A DNA stretch of 64,000 nucleotides from contig JAAGOF010000252.1 in assembly GCA_010645155.1 (NCBI GenBank), forward strand, positions 592,662-656,661, written 5' to 3'. A model generated the notes under the pieces. That model was not told where the DNA came from, made no database searches, and worked only from the letters and a program-made list of their open reading frames with translations. The stretch is from Tigriopus japonicus. Taxonomy: Eukaryota; Arthropoda; Copepoda; Harpacticoida; Harpacticidae. Positions 9,719-21,015 of the stretch are shown piece after piece; position 1 is the stretch's first letter; the number at the start of each line of letters is the position of its first letter. The translations under genes were made by a program, and so were the position numbers.

Positions 9719-12690
9719 AGGCGTTGAATCTTCTGATTTTGTAGTTACATCAGTGTACCTGCCCCCAAATGCTAACATTCAAGAGACCGTCAATGCTCTT
9801 GACAATTTACTTTCACATTGCAAATCTAAACCCTTGTTTTTATGCGGTGACTACAACATAGACTTTCTTAAGGATCATTGTAGGTCAAACAAATTCAATG
9901 ACCTAATGCTGAGTCATGAATTATTCCCACTAATCAGCAGACCTACTAGAATAACTGCAACATCTAGCACTCAAATTGATAGTATATTTACGAACAGAAA
10001 ATGTAGCATGACATGCGGAATTCTTATGTGCAGTGTCAGCGACCACCTAGCACCATTTGTAGCCATTGATAAATTGACTAAATCCAAAAAAGTAACAGAA
10101 CACATTGTGCATAGACGAAACACTGGTGCAAAAAACATTTATGAGTTGCGTAGTGTACTACAGGAAGCCAAATGGTACATCTCTGAGAGAGACCCTGTTG
10201 GATCTTTTGATAATTTTAACAAACAGCTTAGCGCTGCATTTCTACGCACATGTCCAGTGGTAAAGTACAAAACATGTTAATCAACAACTAAGAAAAATCC
10301 TTGGATGACGGACGAATTACTAAATGCAAGAAAGAATAAGCAGCCCTTACACAATTTTTTTGTAAAAAATCTCTCTGCGGCTAACAAACAACATTATTCC
10401 GAATGCGCAAAAAAATATAATAATCAAATAAGAAAAGCCAAAATTGAATATTGGAAACTATATTTCCAAAACAATTATGGGAACTCCAGTCAAATCTGGA
10501 AAGGCACGAAGAGACTTCTAGGATATGATAACAAACAATCTAGTGCTCCGACAGAACTTCGTTTAGAAGATTCAAAGATCACGGAAAAGGAGACCATTGC
10601 GACAGCTTTTAATAATTATTTCACTTCAATTGGCGAAGCAATAAACAAAAAAATACCCAACGATAGTGGTAAAAACCACACGGCATACTTAGACCACATT
10701 CACATAGGTCCTGCCCAACGAAAATATTATTTTAAGATAGTCTCCAGAATCGACGTCTTAAAAGTTATTGACAACTTACCAACAAAAAATAGTAACGGGC
10801 ATGACGGTATCTCTACCAAAGTTATTAAAGAAATTAGACTTGAAATCGCTGACCCCTTGGCACGCCTAATTAACATCTCTTTAATAACCGGATATTTCCC
10901 CCAATCATGGAAAGTTGCGAAGATTTTGCCCATTTTCAAAGACGGAAAGAGTGACAAAATGTCCAACTACCGGCCTATCAGTATCCTGCCGCCTGTGTCC
11001 AAAATTCTTGAAAAGGTTGTTTATCGACAAATGTTTGCTTCGTTTGCAGAATCGCACCTTACTAATGTGCAATTCGGTTTTCGACCAGGCTACTCTACAA
11101 TGCATGCGATACATAATTTTCTTCATAACATCTCCAAAAATCGAAACTTGAACCACTCAGTCGGATTTTTTTTGGACCTGAAAAAGGCATTCGACACAGT
11201 AGATCATTCAATCCTTCTTGCAAAACTTGAAAAGTATGGTTTTAGTTCCAACGTAACACGCTGGGTTGAAAATTATTTGTCAGACAGGATGCAGCAAGTA
11301 CAAGTTGATGACCATTTATCAGACTTGAAGGCAATAAATTGCGGAGTACCCCAAGGAAGTATCTTAGGACCACTGTTATTTCTCATTTATATAAACGACT
11401 TTCCACAAGCGACAGACTTTCAAGTCACTATGTTCGCGGACGACACGACGCTTCAACACTTTGGAAATGATTTAGGTAAAATGGAACTTGATTGTAATAA
11501 CTGGCTAAATAATCTGGCCACTTATTTCAGAACTAATAGATTGGCTTTAAACCTAAAGAAAACAAAGTTGATTGTCTTCAGTCCTTCTCGATCGAATCAC
11601 GACTTCAATGGTCTCTTAAACGGAGAGAAGATCATGCAGGTTAGCGCTAATCACTTAGAGAAATCAGTACGTTTCTTGGGCATGAACATCGATGAAAACT
11701 TGAACTGGAAGGAGCATGTTGCCTCCGCTGCTAATAACGTCCGAAAAATAATGTTCACGATGTTCCTTGCAAACCAAACCATACCAATACACCTTAGACT
11801 CTTGTTGTACAACACATTAATCCGTAGTAGGATCGAATATGGAGCTGAATACTGTGGCGATACCCCCGCAACTCAAAACCTAGTTATACTCCAGAAAAAA
11901 GCTGTCCGTTGGATCGTCCAAACCAAGGCTCGCTCACACACTAGTCAAAATTTTTAGAAAATGGAAGATACTTAAACTGAGAGATGTTGTCAAAATCAGA
12001 AGACTCACGTTCATGTTTGAATGCATAAACAACAAAGTTCCCCCTATCATCAATGTCTACTCACATAAAATAAAACGTGGTGGACTCCTACAATTCAGTG
12101 TCCCGTTTGCACGACTATCCTGGCACCAACGACAACCATTTTACTCCTTTCCAAACACACCTTTAACCAATTTTTGCAAAATACGAATGAAAAACATGAT
12201 TTTAGCCTCTCAAAAAAACAATTGACCGAGCAATTGACTGACCAAATCACATGCGAGTACTCGACCAAATGCACGGCAAAGAATGGGTGTTTCTCTTGTA
12301 ACCAAGACGACCATTCCACGTGATCCCGGGGAGACAAAAAACCCGGAGTTTGAGATAGGGGGTCTGACGGTCTCGAAATTCGAACCGGAACGAAGCCACG
12401 ACAGTCATGTGGCCTGTAGCTAGGACTGGGTCCCCACGAAAACAAGCCTTATGGCTTATGGGGATTCCTGGGGTTGTCTCAACTCTTTCTCCTCAATCTA
12501 CCTTTATTCTTAATTTGCGAGACTTCTTCCCGAATAAATCATCATCATTTCGGTGCAATCGATGATGCATCTGCAATCTTACAGAAATTTGTTGTTGAAA
12601 GCTTCGGGAAGAGGAATGTGGTGCCATCATCTTCTGTTAGAGAGTTAATGATTAATATAGATTATAAAATTACCGCTATTATTATTATTA
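9719..12690 (+). mobile_element. 5'-truncated non-LTR retrotransposon (CR1/Jockey-like)
   Basis: The element begins inside the endonuclease domain right after the microsatellite. It carries the reverse transcriptase and C-terminal region and runs through an untranslated tail toward an (ATT)n tract at about 12,675-12,690. The 3' boundary is approximate. No ORF1 or 5' UTR remains. The RT motif set (GVPQGSILGPLLF, FADDT) places it among the CR1/Jockey/L2-like LINEs; I do not resolve the clade. Confidence 0.85.
9726..12225 (+). pseudogene. LINE ORF2: endonuclease (partial) and reverse transcriptase
   Basis: The apurinic-type endonuclease is present from its middle: VYLPPNANIQ, FLCGDYNIDFL (metal/DNA-binding Asp-Asn), RPTRITATSSTQIDSIF and SDHLAPF (catalytic Ser-Asp-His). 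A TAA at 10,278-10,280 interrupts the frame; the same frame resumes and stays open to 11,957. The RT palm motifs are intact: NYRPISILPPVSKILEKVVY, FGFRPGYSTMHAI, FFLDLKKAFDTVDH, GVPQGSILGP and FADDTTLQ (motif C with Asp-Asp). A frameshift near 11,935-11,957 moves the C-terminal domain (KILKLRDVVKIRRLTFMFEC) to another frame, open to 12,225. With the missing 5' part, one nonsense codon and one frameshift, this copy cannot retrotranspose by itself, but it is not old. Confidence 0.9.
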
Positions 12691-12884
12691 TCAGTACATT
12701 CCTTGAGGTTATTCATAACATTTCATTTTTGGCTAAATTACATGTCCAGTCAATGAAAACAATCAAATATGTTTAAACAACTGTAAATATGGGTCTGTTC
12801 GTTACCAATAATATAAGTTTGTAATTTATAGGATACTCAAATTACTTTTAAGCGGATCAATGTCTTTCCTTAAACATTGTCCAA

Positions 12885-13385
12885 CTAAATAAATCCAGTG
12901 TAAAACTTAAATTGCTTCTCGTTGTTCCTTATTGCCATCAAAGGATTGAAGTTTGTCTGAGTTGATTGATGTTGCATTACGATCTCGGAAGGTGGTGAAG
13001 CCTGAGTTTGAGTTAAGTCTGAGTCGCCCTCTTGGTCTTTGAATGTTGGTTCTTCAGTCGAATTTCCTTCTTCAGGGCCAGGTTGAACATTTGACCTTTC
13101 TCTCGGACGATATTGCCTGGACAAAGCTTTGTAACTAATTGGCACGGGCTCCAGACTCGCATTATCTTTAAGGGATAGACTTTCGCCAAGGCGGAAATGA
13201 TCAGAACAAGCAAAGCTGTGGCGTGTCACGTTCTTCGCGGTGAAATTTTTCCGTCCACACAAGTGTGCCCATCTCTTGGCCCTTTCATAATTCTTTTCTG
13301 GATCCGGGAACCGCACAAAACTTACACCGTCCTTAGGGTATCTAGAGTCAGACTTGCATGTCCCATATGCACAATGATACGGCAT
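12885..13385 (-). CDS. THAP-domain protein, 166 aa (possibly a truncated THAP transposase)
   Basis: The start chosen is the ATG at 13,385, because the THAP domain begins at the initiator Met (MPYHCAYGTC). Visible zinc ligands are Cys5, Cys10, Cys60 and His63 (the C2CH pattern), with the invariant Pro27, Trp39 and Phe64 (ACSDHF). THAP domains bind DNA sequence-specifically. Downstream comes a polar linker (residues about 85-150) and then FKFYTGFI immediately before the stop. An FYTGF motif after a THAP module is where the HTH/DDE region of THAP-carrying transposases usually starts, so this may be exon 1 of a transposase or a 3'-truncated copy. An upstream in-frame ATG at 13,451 would add 22 residues. 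Confidence 0.7.
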   Translation of the reverse strand: MPYHCAYGTCKSDSRYPKDGVSFVRFPDPEKNYERAKRWAHLCGRKNFTAKNVTRHSFACSDHFRLGESLSLKDNASLEPVPISYKALSRQYRPRERSNVQPGPEEGNSTEEPTFKDQEGDSDLTQTQASPPSEIVMQHQSTQTNFNPLMAIRNNEKQFKFYTGFI

Positions 13386-13537
13386 TTTCACGACTATTTG
13401 AGATGAACGCAATTGGCTTTTCGCCGCGTGTTTTGATTTGTTTGCCCGCACCTGGTCAATGTAGATGGCGCTCGATGAAAAACCCTATAGCAAAAGGCAA
13501 TGTACAAAATACTACTGATGCGAACAAATTGGCCATT

Positions 13538-13980
13538 TCTTTGTTTGTTTGTATATTTGTTTGGGCTTTCAGAATATTTGTTTGTTTGGGGTAAATTTGT
13601 ACCATTCCCAAAAAAAACAGTGTTGCTGTCAAGATTTGTCATGATTTGTAAAAGCCAGTGTCTAATGATTATTTTCGCCACAATAATTATTGCTATTGAA
13701 ATGATTTATTGGTCCAAGAGATATATTCCATGCAAATGGAACACTTACTTCTGACTTTCGAAAATTATTGAATACTTTGTTTTCTTTTGACCTTTTTCAA
13801 CTCGTAAGGAATGTCATTTTTGGCAGCCCTCTTTTTCGGGGAGACCAAAACAAACAACAGCTCTTGACTTCTCTTTCCAATTTGTTTGATCTTTGTTTGT
13901 GATTTCTGTTTGTTTGGTATGCTGTCGTTTGTTTGTCTTTGTTTGTTCTTGGTTATATTTGTTTGTTTCCCATCAGTACA
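13538..13980. repeat. TTTG-rich degenerate repeats
   Basis: Two clusters of tttgtttg units (about 13,538-13,590 and 13,875-13,970) are separated by unique sequence. No coding content. Confidence 0.6.
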
Positions 13981-14084
13981 AAATACTTCCTATGTAGATA
14001 GTTCTTTTCATCCATGAAGCAACACTTCTTAATGTTGGTGGTACCCTCCTCTGCTAATCAACAGTGTACTTTTTAATCTTGATT

Positions 14085-14962
14085 GTCAGGTGCGCGGTAA
14101 ATAGGTCACAGAAAAAAGGTCATCGTAAAACGGTCACAGTAAAAAGGTCACTAGTAAAATGGTCACAAACCTCCGCTGCTCCGGAGGTAGGCTAGGGGAT
14201 GAACCCACGGACCCTGGTATCTTCCTTGCTTGAAGAGTGTCCCATGGGACCATAAGATTTGCAAGTTGGAACACAATTAGGTCCCATAAGTCACCAGGAA
14301 ATCATTCCCATGATTTTTTAAAACAATGGTTCCAACCCATCCCGGATTCAACGAACCATGGAGGAGTCTGTTCCCTCGGCTCTCTGGAGTCAATATTGCA
14401 ACCTTTGGATTGATTTCCGGGCGAAATTCCGGGTGAAACACAACAATATCTGTTGTAATCTCTAGACAACAAACATCTAGTCAGTTACCAACACTCGACC
14501 ATGCTACATGGCACACCCAGTAGTAGTCGCAGAATGAGTGGATTGACCTCGCTCCTCTCCCTACCCCTTGGTCGTGGAGATGTAGGTCCGTGTTGCGTGC
14601 AGGAGGGCCATGGATGCTGCGGGTGGACGTGGTGCAGCGGGATGGCCATGGATGCAGCCTACGTCATGGTGGTGCAATAGAAGGCCAGTGGATGCAGCAG
14701 ACGGACCGTCTGGAGCCCCGGCCAAGACACGGGACGGACAATGCCGTGAACGCCAAAGGACAATGCCGTGATCAACGAACTGATGCTGTGGCCGATGTGA
14801 TGGCCCATTTGGGCTTTCTAGTCAAGCTTTTCATAATTTCTGTGATGATTATGTAAATTTCTGTGATACATTTTATGATTTTTTTTTAACTCTTGTTAAA
14901 AAATTCCGTTTTGTTTGGGACCCTCTTACTTGTGACTGTTTTGTTTGTGACCTTCTTACCTA
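14085..14962 (-). mobile_element. repeat element bounded by inverted ggtcac tandem arrays, copy 1
   Basis: The left end has about five units of the form gtaaaa-n-ggtcac at about 17-bp spacing (14,095-14,167). The right end carries the complementary form (cttgtgactgttttgtttgtgacc, in pieces, 14,925-14,962). The sequence inside the left end (about 14,185-14,420) is homologous, in inverted orientation, to 42,960-43,260, so this is a dispersed element. The interior holds a GC-rich block (14,580-14,800) absent from the other copy. The 88-aa open frame at 14,590-14,856 falls in that block and I do not consider it a gene. No transposase and no clear target duplication. Confidence 0.6.
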
Positions 14963-15628
14963 CAATCGATCGTCATGCATTAAGCAATATGAACGCAATG
15001 ATTTCATGCGATGTTTATCAGATTAGACTTTTGTTAAATGAGATACAAGAAAATGAAAACAAAGTTCACAAGTTTTCCATGTAAAGCTCCACAAGTCGAA
15101 CGAGTACATCCCTAGGTCCAGGTATTTTATCAACATCATGTAGGATGAAGGTGCCAATAGCATACCAAAATATGTCGGGACCCAGTAGATCAACATCTAA
15201 AAGTGTGTTGGAGTTCGTGCTATTCGACAGCCCCAAGAAGAATGGGTCTTTTGGAATTGGTCCATCTTTGTATTTGAACCCATTTGGACGGTTTTGTCCG
15301 GTCACATGAAAAGGGTTGTCGCTCTGGCTCCATCGAAAACAATTATTACCGTACTTCTCTGAAAGAAACAAAACTCGAACAATCTCAATTTGTTCATATT
15401 TTATCTAGGGCAGAAATTGTGCGCTAAAATTACATTTTAGTGTGGCTCTTACATGTGGGAATCTCCGAGGATAATAAAGGAATATCTAATAATTCATGAT
15501 TTTACGTATTCTGACATACTCTATAAATTAACAATTCTAGTTCACCAAATTCCAATGGCAAGTAAAATAAAATGGTATTCTGTTTTTGAAAAATAGGTAA
15601 ATGAGTTGATTTTTTATCAGACGTAATA

Positions 15629-16211
15629 CGAGGGGTATCCAGACTAGAGGTAGACTGGGCCTATAACTTGTCAGCAATTGCGATTTTTAGGTGCTTGATG
15701 AACAATCGAAATCAAGATTTATCTCTTATGAGCAGATGTTATTTTACATGATTTGTTGTAAGGCAATCATGTTCGAACTTATGATTTAATTAGACAAGGT
15801 ATGTTGGGCGACCCCTGTAAACATAGAAAAAAGCCTCAAAAGCGAGCAACAAGTCAAAAATCAAGTACATTGTAAAGCCAAGACGTTTCACATCAAAAGT
15901 TACCACTTTTTGCCTCAAATAAACATCAAATATTGGTATGGGTGGTTGAACAACGTCTTAACTTTCCAGCATAATGGATTTTAACGTGTTTCTTGCCCTT
16001 GACATCGATGTTCAAAAACGTGCAGGGGTTGCCCGACATACCTATTCTAAATAAATCATCACCATGAACTAGAATACCTGACAACAAATCAGATAAAATA
16101 CCATCTCCTCAACAGAGATATATCTTAATTTTGATTGTTCATCAAGCATCTAAAAATCGCACTTGTTAACGAGTTACAGGCCCAGTCTACCTCTAGCCTG
16201 ATTACCCCACG
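15629..16211. mobile_element. mariner-type MITE in intron 3 of the PAN-like gene
   Basis: The arms are about 90-100 bp, imperfect, starting cg(a/t)ggggta and sharing ctagaggtagactgggcct and gcttgatgaacaatc. Each end is bordered by TA (15,627-15,628; 16,212-16,213). The 583-bp interior has no transposase. It lies wholly within the intron between the last two coding exons of the disrupted gene. Confidence 0.75.
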
Positions 16212-16600
16212 TATTATTCCAAGCAATCCCCCCCCTTCGCCTTTCGGACCAACCCTGTAAAAAAGTTTACCAACAAATGAACTTGACTAACCTGGATAGC
16301 ACAATTTAAAATGGAAATCTCCGTCCAATCCTCGAAAGTTTTCTATTTCATCCAAACGTGAAAACCGTTTTGCATTGGGATTATCCTTATTCACACTAAT
16401 GACACCCCTTTCCCAGGGTAGTGCAGGGTTGCTCTCGTGACGGAAAATGCGGAAAGATAAAAATTATTCGGTTTTGGTGTCCGATTCCAAGATTCTTCGG
16501 GAATGTTCAAGTATTTTTGATTACCGGGATTGTCACCTATGAGCGGGGACAGCTGAACCTCGCCGTAGATCGCACATTCGGATGCTAGTACCTCAAACAC

Positions 16601-17331
16601 TCTCACTTATAAACGACACAAAAATTAATTCAAGGTTGCGTGAGCAAAAAAGGGCAAAGTTCCGTTGTGAGGTGGGGAAGACAAGATTCCTACCTTTAAT
16701 GTGTTGGCTTTATATTACTTTCACTCTTTTCGTTTAAACATAATGTTTTGCGTATTCTTTTGGCAAACTATTTTGTTTTCAAAAGTTTTTGTAAATCAAT
16801 TTTAAATGTGCGAAAATGGCCTCTGAACTTCCCTGCTCCTTCAACAAGATGGGGCTGCTTGACATGCCACACAGCTTGTTCAAATTTATTGTCTTTTCTC
16901 ATTTCTGAGACAAGGATCATTCATCTCCAGGCCTCAATTGGATGAAAATTTCCATCTAGTCCATTCTGAAGAGGCTTTGGGTCAAACTGATTAAGGTACA
17001 AGCCTGTGGGAATATTGAAGGCCGTGGTGAAGACCAAAGGTGGCCATTATGTAAATCGAACTTTTGTTTGCCTAGGTAATGCATCTGGGATTGTAGTTAT
17101 GTGACAACGCCTTTGATTGAATGGATGAATTTTAGGCAATATACCCTGTAGAATCAAAGGTGACACGGCATTCTGGGGAAAGTTGGTTTCTCTACCTTAA
17201 ATGAGAAGCAAATTTAACATTGGAGAAGCAATGTTTACATTATGGCAATGTCTTCCCCACCTCACAACGGAACTTTGCCCTTTTTTGCTCACGCAACCTT
17301 GAATTAATTTTTGTGTCGTTTATAAGTGAGA
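16601..17331. mobile_element. Mutator-like MITE, 83-bp perfect TIRs, inserted in an exon
   Basis: Positions 16,601-16,683 are the exact reverse complement of 17,249-17,331 (83 bp, starting tctcacttataaacgacac). The element is flanked by a perfect 9-bp direct repeat, ctcaaacac (16,592-16,600 and 17,332-17,340). Long TIRs with a 9-bp duplication fit Mutator-like elements. The 731-bp body carries no transposase frame. Its identical arms argue for recent insertion. Confidence 0.88.
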
Positions 17332-17622
17332 CTCAAACACTGAACAACCTGGAAATGCTGCACATTTAGTGGAACAGAAGGTAAGCGGATCTGAAAAGAT
17401 AACCTTTTGAAGTAAACTTCATCTTTTAAATACAGTCGTGTAAACTTGATTACCCATCACTTTTGCCGTTTTGAAATTGGGCACCCATGGGAAACGAACA
17501 ATTGGATTGGAATCTACTTTCCATTTGGAAACGGTATCAACTGTTTCGATTTTATGGAGTTTGGCCTCTAACTTGTTTTGGAGAAGGTAGATGAAGACAA
17601 CAAAGCAAACGTATCGAACCAT

Positions 17623-18499
17623 ATCGACTTTAAGTTGAACTGAGTCCTAGGATCCCGTTTTCTCAGTAGCTACGATTAAAAGCTTGTCTACGGTCAGCAA
17701 TCACCGAGTAAAAATTAATATTTGAAAAATATATATGGTTTAGGCATTGGCTTCACATAAATGGTCAAGGAAACGAGCAATTGGCTAACTCCAAAATGTC
17801 ATTACATTCTCAATGTACGTTTAGACCCTTTAGGTGGATGGGGTTCATGGGGATTGATTAGATATATTTGTTTTCGTTTCTGGTCAACATAGGGCGCAAT
17901 TAAATATGTTTATCTTTTGGGCAAGTGTGTATCGAAAGATGATTAACAAGGTTTACCGGTTTCCCGGACTACACTGAAATATTGCTTTCACAATTTAGGA
18001 CGGGAAGTTCGACTATTATTCGATTCTCGAAGAAAAGCCAAATTCTTAAGAATAATCGGGCATATGTTTTTCAAGTGGCGATTTTTCTCATCCTTTGTTT
18101 GTAACAATCGAATCCTTGAACAATAACCATAGTTACTTTTCTCTTAAGGTGTGGTTGCATAAAGGTTACAAACTCGAATGTGGCAGGGCGAAGTTATGCG
18201 TTGGGGCTATTTAATAATTATGCATCACGGTGGTTATCTATGCTCTATGGAAGTGTTTGTTGAAATGACAAAACTTCTGATGACATTTTATAATGTCAGA
18301 GTGTCAAAATGAAGATATTTTGTGACGGTGTGCGTTTAGCAAAAGCTCAAATAATTATGAAAATCACTTAAACCGCTAAACCAACGTACTTTCCAAAACC
18401 GTATTGATAGATATCAAAAGGTCCCTTGGTTATGAATTGAAGCAAAATTTCATCAATATCTAAAATCAGATCATTACTTTAAAGTTTAAAATTACATCA
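17623..18499. other. upstream region of the PAN-like gene; nothing else recognised
   Basis: No frame over 60 codons and no repeat family that I recognise. It presumably contains the promoter of the minus-strand gene. I see no unambiguous TATA box. Confidence 0.3.
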
Positions 18500-18686
18500 T
18501 AATATGCCAGGGAATGTAAGCAATTACTCGCCAATTACCCGCAACATCCCTGGTTCGAATCCCGGGCTTGTCGAGTACTAGTGGCCTGTGGTAGTAAGTT
18601 ACTTGCAGTAGTCACGGTTTTCGACAGCTTAAATGGGCAAACCTGGGGTCATTCCCGAGGGTGAGGTAAAAATTAATGCTTGTTCA
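18500..18686 (+). repeat. tRNA-derived SINE-like repeat, copy 1
   Basis: A polymerase III B-box-like motif (ggttcgaatcccggg, 18,552 onward) is followed by a body ending in gggtgaggtaaaaattaatg. The same body occurs inverted at about 43,972-44,110, so this is a dispersed repeat. It does not fold as a complete tRNA. Confidence 0.65.
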
Positions 18687-18732
18687 GTGGAGTCGAAATA
18701 CAGTATCTTCACATTGCGGACAGCCTCATCAG

Positions 18733-21007
18733 TAGGGACGGGTAGAAAGTGCAAATAATCTTACCCTTTTAGCTACCAAAAGTTGCAAAAAAAATGTGCC
18801 CAAAAGTGCAAAACAAAGTGCAGAAAAATGTTGAAAGTGCAAATAAATGTCGAAAAAGAGCAAATAAATGTCGAAAAAAAGAGCAAATAAATGTCAAAAA
18901 GAGCAAAAAAATGTCAAAAAAGAGCAAATAAATGTCAAAAAAGTTCAAATAAATGTCAAAAAAGAGCAAATACCTTGCATTTGGAATTAAAACGTCATTC
19001 ATGGAGTACCCACGGCTCCTAATTGAGCGGGAGAAGTCATTTACAAGTTCTAAAGACATTTGAGACTAGTTTGAGGTGAAGAGACAATGCCGCACAAGTA
19101 ATAGAGTTCTATTAATTATGTCACTAGCAAAAAGGATGTAAAGTCATGAAAAATACTCTAGTCAACAATCTTCTGATTTTTTCATTCCTAAGGTGGTCTC
19201 GTGGATGCATGTACCTCAAATATTGTCGAAATATATTTAGCAATTGTTTTATATGGCTTTACATCACTCCGTTTTCGTCCTTTAAGTTGTTCAAAAATAG
19301 ACATTAAAAATTGAACAGAAAAATACCCATGTGTGCCTAACAATTGCATCAAAGAAAATAGTCATAAATGTGTTTTAAGCATGTTTTTAGTGACATAACT
19401 TCAATATTTGGCCCATGGCCTAATTACCAGAACTCAATTTCAAATGTGGCATTCATTAGGTCATATGTTTTGGTTGTATTGGTCTTGGAATGCTTGCTAG
19501 TTTACTTGAAGGTATGCTCCAAAGTCTACTTGAGAGTAAACTTTTCATTAACTTTATAAACACAGCTCCTTTGAAGATTTCTGCAACCCAACCAAATCGC
19601 ATTCAGTGATTTCATATACTAATTCAATTTGAACTTGTGGCACTCTGATAGTTTGTTGGGTGCAATTTTAACAAATCGTGCCAAACGCAATATGAATCGT
19701 CCAGTTCAAGTAAATGGTGTGAGCATATGTTTTGATGGCAACTCTAGAAAGTGTACTTGTTAGGACACTTCGTAGTTCAATTGGCTGGTTTTGTTGAGAC
19801 AGCTGCCATTTTGAAAAGTAAGTTTCTCATTCCAACCTAGAATTGCCTCTACATCTATGATCGTAAATTCATCCTCTTGAAATACTAATTGCCCGTTGGT
19901 TCAGCTATTCCACATTTCTCCTTCTTTATTTCATATTACTCCATTCAACTCAAAACATTGATTGATCTCACAGGAGCATGCAAATTTTGGCAGCTAATTT
20001 AAGGAAACACTGGAAGGAAGTTCGCTTGCAGTTCGATTGATCAGCGTTGAAGTATTCAAATGGGAGTGCTTCCAGAACGTTGGAATGCTCCTCTTTAGGC
20101 GTGCTTCTCGGAGAACCTCTCATCAATCAAACCTGATGCTAAGCCCAAATAGCGACCCAGCTTGCTAGAAGTTTACTTGAAGTCAATGGAACTAGGACAT
20201 GTTTGTGCATGCTAAACATATGACTAGCGTTGGAAAATTGTTGACGTATCTACTTGTTGCACCTTGGCACCAGTGGTACACTTCTCTTTTTAATGAGTGG
20301 CTTGGTGTACTTCTGATTCAAGAAAGCTTATGCTATCAACAAAACCTCTGAAACTGCCTTGAAGTTGCCTCGAAGTCAACTTTGCTAGCACACCTTGGAA
20401 TACACAAAACATCTGACCTGTTGTCTCATCACATCAAAACTGTTCTCAATTACTTTTGGAACTTAAAAGTAATATCTCCAAGTCAATTAAACAATGTGTA
20501 CTGCTACATTGATGTATCCTTAGCTTGATGATTTTAAGTTTATAACGGCCTTTTTTAAAAATAGCGATCTTTGAAGGCAGCAAACCTAATTCTGCAATAG
20601 CAATATATATTGTTTGTAGATCCTTCTATTACCATAACATGAGTTTCTTTAGGTTTGCTATTTGTTGGTTGCATGCAATGAGATTCTTTTGTCTAATCTT
20701 TAGTTTAGTAAACAGGATGTTATAGTTAAAGCCAAGATGGTGAATAAAGTGTGAGATTTGCATCTGAAATGCACATATTTCTTCAAGGTGCTAAGAATGG
20801 TTAATTGCAAATGCAAGCTTTTTCGACTAGTTCAAAATTTGATCTTGAAACTAAAAATTCTTTCAAAAGCCACAACATTTTTTAAACAATTTGTCAATTT
20901 TGGCTAAAAACGTAAATAAAAAGTGCAAATAAAGGTGAAAAGTGCAAAAGTGCAGAAAAATGGATTTATGTAACCAAAAATCTTTTTACACTATTTGCCC
21001 GTCCCTA
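18733..21007. mobile_element. non-autonomous hAT element, 2.27 kb, perfect 8-bp TSD
   Basis: The ends are tagggacggg inverted repeats (10 bp exact, then related subterminal motifs gtgcaaata). Both sides carry the identical 8-bp duplication ctcatcag (18,725-18,732 and 21,008-21,015), diagnostic of hAT insertion. No transposase ORF is present; the longest internal frame (18,769-19,059, minus) is just the A-rich tandem repeat. It was probably mobilised in trans. Confidence 0.85.
18780..18975. repeat. A-rich tandem repeat, about 21-bp unit
   Basis: Roughly eight degenerate units of the type aaagagcaaataaatgtc sit just inside the left end of the hAT element. Similar gtgcaaataaa motifs recur at its right end (20,925-20,960), as expected for subterminal transposase-binding repeats. 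Confidence 0.7.
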
Positions 21008-21015
21008 CTCATCAG

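Larger units (their letters stand above)
15066..17622 (-). pseudogene. secreted PAN-like protein gene, exon 2 interrupted by a transposon
   Basis: Proposed coding exons, minus strand: 17,454-17,622; 17,332-17,390 plus 16,559-16,600 (one exon split by the insert, counting one copy of its 9-bp target duplication); 16,292-16,433; 15,066-15,358. Phases join to about 231 codons. Exon 1 begins MVRYVCFVVFIYLLQ, a signal peptide. Exon 2 has a Cys pattern like PAN/Apple domains (TFCSTKCAAFPGCSVFEV, then ECAIYGE). The last two exons have FHFKLCYP, NNCFRWSQSDNPF, IFWYAIGTF, IPGPRDV and a VELYMENL end, a C-terminal layout I associate with multicopy secreted proteins of crustaceans and cnidarians, not a named domain. 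Reading into the insert meets TAA after three codons. The donor after YGE (gag|gttcag) is weak and the exon 2-3 junction is my least certain boundary. Unless the insert is spliced out, the allele is null. Confidence 0.6.

Noticed and set aside
14590..14856. GC-rich 88-aa ORF
   Set aside because: It lies inside a dispersed repeat element and has no recognisable domain. GC-rich DNA keeps frames open by chance.
18780..18975. Regular repeats considered as a CRISPR-like array
   Set aside because: Units are degenerate and contiguous with no unique spacers, and the genome is eukaryotic.
18769..19059. Phe/Leu-rich 96-aa minus-strand ORF
   Set aside because: It is a translation of the A-rich tandem repeat just inside the hAT left end.
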